Assembly (NCBI GenBank): GCA_964426945.1
Contig: CAYRSS010000014.1
Span: 32,149-96,148 of the forward strand
Reading direction: 5' to 3'
From: CAYRSS01 sp964426945
GTDB lineage: Bacteria > Planctomycetota > Phycisphaerae > UBA1845
DNA: 64,000 nucleotides
The notes beneath the pieces were generated by a model. That model was not told where the DNA came from and did no database searches. It saw only the letters and a list, made by a program, of their open reading frames with translations. The translations under genes and the position numbers were made by a program. Positions 62,697 through 64,000 of this stretch are shown here, piece after piece; position 1 is the stretch's first letter; every line of letters starts with the position of its first letter.

Positions 62697-63641
62697 ATGA
62701 TCCGACGACAGGGGTTCAGGCGTCTGGTGGGCCTGTGGACGGTTGCGATCTGCGCGGGCGCCGCGGCCTCCGGCTGCATGGTGAGCCCTCCGCCAGGCAA
62801 CGACAACACCGGGGGAGGGAATGCGAACGACTCGCCCGCCGCTAATGACAACGCCTCCGCACCATCCAACGACAACGCTGCCAACGACAACACCACCGCC
62901 GCAGGCAACGACAACACGAACGCCAACCAAAGCACGACCCCTAACGCGAATACGACCGACAACGACAATGCCGCGGCCAACGACAACACCGGCGGGGCCG
63001 ATTGCGGCACGCGGAACCACCAGAGCATCCCGCCGGCCGGATGGGTTGAGCTGAGCACCACCGTGGACATCCGCGTCGAGGGCGACTCGGCCGGATTCGC
63101 CGCGCTGCTGGAGGCGACCTTCGTTTGCCCGCTGCAGATGAACAACCAGGCGACCATCTTCTACGAGATTTTCGAGTCCGGCCTGGTTTCGCGGTCTTTT
63201 TCGCGGGTGACCACGGCAATGGGGACCCAACTGGTGCAGGGCGATGGCGGCGACCGCTTCGTCGTGGAGGAGGGCTGCCTCGCCTTCGAAGCCGACGGAA
63301 CGACTGGGGGCAACTGCCAGGCCTATGAACCCGGCGAGGCCTGCGACTTTGAAGGCTATCCGCTCGCGGTTCGAACCTCGGCGACGCAGATCGAGTACGT
63401 CTGCCTCGAGGTCGAGGCGTGCGGCGATGAGCCCTGCGGCGACTGCATCATGGATGGGCCCGATCGCTGGACGATCGGCAGCGCCACGCGGCTCACCTAC
63501 CGGGCACTTGGCGACCACCCGGACCTGACCATCCTCAACTGTCTGGACGAGCCGGTGGCGCTGTCCATCGCGGCTGGCGACACGGCTACGCTGGTGATCT
63601 CGCTCGACGGCGCCTACACCGTCAGCGAGGATCCTCGCTAG
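62697..63641 (+). CDS. Lipoprotein with Asn/Asp-rich linker
   Basis: A 314-residue lipoprotein; ATG 62697 follows AAGGAGT, and AASGC gives C27 as lipidation site. Residues of about 34-105 form a low-complexity linker with seven NDN triplets among Ala, Thr, Gly and Ser, which would hold the C-terminal domain away from the membrane. That domain (about 105-314) has paired Cys (GCLAFEADG, CLEVEACGDEPCGDC) and is not recognised. The stop codon TAG is 8 bases from the stop of the convergent transposase. An IS end may have replaced the original 3' end of this gene. Confidence 0.75.
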   Translation: MIRRQGFRRLVGLWTVAICAGAAASGCMVSPPPGNDNTGGGNANDSPAANDNASAPSNDNAANDNTTAAGNDNTNANQSTTPNANTTDNDNAAANDNTGGADCGTRNHQSIPPAGWVELSTTVDIRVEGDSAGFAALLEATFVCPLQMNNQATIFYEIFESGLVSRSFSRVTTAMGTQLVQGDGGDRFVVEEGCLAFEADGTTGGNCQAYEPGEACDFEGYPLAVRTSATQIEYVCLEVEACGDEPCGDCIMDGPDRWTIGSATRLTYRALGDHPDLTILNCLDEPVALSIAAGDTATLVISLDGAYTVSEDPR

Positions 63642-63648
63642 AGCGTCT

Positions 63649-64000
63649 TTAATTCAATCGTAGCGAGTATCCGCAGTGTTTGAAGCAGTTGATGGCGTCG
63701 CTGGACGTGACTCGGTCGAGGACGCCCTGCATGGCGTCCCAGAGTGCGTCACGCGTTCGGCAGGCCATTGACCGCAGGGCCTGCTTGACCTTCGAGAAGA
63801 TCATCTCAATCGGGTTCAGGTCCGGGCTATAGGGCGGCAGGAACTGCAGCCGCGCGCCGGCGGACTCGATCAGGGCGCGGATGCGGTCACTCTTGTGGCT
63901 CGAAAGGTTGTCCATGATCACGATGTCGCCGTCGCGCAGCTCGGGCACCAGGACGTGCTTCACGAAGGCTTCGAAGACGCTGCCGTTGACGGCACCGTCC
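63649..64000 (-). CDS. IS630-family transposase, C-terminal part (runs off window)
   Basis: The C-terminal 117 residues of a DDE transposase of the IS630/Tc1-mariner group. Visible are VIMDNLSSHKSDRI (second catalytic Asp region) and LPPYSPDLNPIEMIFSKVK (third acidic residue E in NPIE), the family's clearest signature. The frame stays open to the window edge (DGAVNGSVFEAF continues upstream), so the start lies beyond 64000. The element's right end must lie between this stop and the lipoprotein stop. IS630 elements duplicate a TA target, and a TA is present at 63639-63640. Confidence 0.9.
   Translation of the reverse strand, partial: DGAVNGSVFEAFVKHVLVPELRDGDIVIMDNLSSHKSDRIRALIESAGARLQFLPPYSPDLNPIEMIFSKVKQALRSMACRTRDALWDAMQGVLDRVTSSDAINCFKHCGYSLRLN

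Overview
The window is high-GC, gene-dense chromosomal DNA that looks like a planctomycete (Planctomycetota, perhaps a Phycisphaerae-like lineage). The assignment is inferred from gene content, not from a marker gene. It rests on pseudopilins with a C-terminal DG-H motif, membrane proteins with small zinc ribbons, very large secreted Cys/Asp-rich repeat proteins, and many secreted proteins carrying a dockerin-like module (DxDGNGxxNAxDRG).

Layout. 1-1728: a TadZ/CpaE-type pilus localisation ATPase. 1930-14530: a secreted-protein block. A KP-43-like subtilase with its own promoter, structured leader and terminator is followed by a three-gene probable operon of FG-GAP beta-propeller proteins. 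14660-22832: housekeeping genes: tRNA-Tyr, metF, a MOSC protein, an AT-hook protein, an SMR-like transporter, a thioredoxin-fold protein, queC, tRNA-Lys, a PfkB kinase, thpR and recA, with a small inverted-repeat element on the recA stop codon. 23081-31884: surface polysaccharide genes (three glycosyltransferases, a PaaK/CapK-like adenylate-forming enzyme and a FemAB-like transferase; two of these resemble PEP-CTERM/exosortase-associated families), interrupted by small conserved planctomycete-type proteins. 31951-37162: pyrophosphatase, a pseudopilin, an S9 peptidase and an alpha/beta hydrolase. 37378-51366: two large secreted proteins on the minus strand, one of 3532 residues built from a threefold repeated four-domain supermodule. 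52008-63641: a MazG-like pyrophosphohydrolase, a GNAT enzyme, two lipoproteins, a double zinc-ribbon membrane protein, a second pseudopilin, another large dockerin-like protein and a DUF5063 protein. 63649-64000: the 3' end of an IS630-family transposase.

The most interesting theme is a Cys-rich, two-EF-hand dockerin-like module. It recurs in six secreted proteins, and in five of them it ends in a shared C-terminal tail of about 25 to 40 residues that finishes Cys-Pro or Cys-Asp. No cohesin or obvious anchor is visible here. The three propeller genes encode one, two and three seven-bladed propellers. They are linked by long perfect direct repeats (597 and 179 bp), and the third gene looks like a fusion of the other two types. 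This points to recent recombination or gene conversion building large surface proteins.
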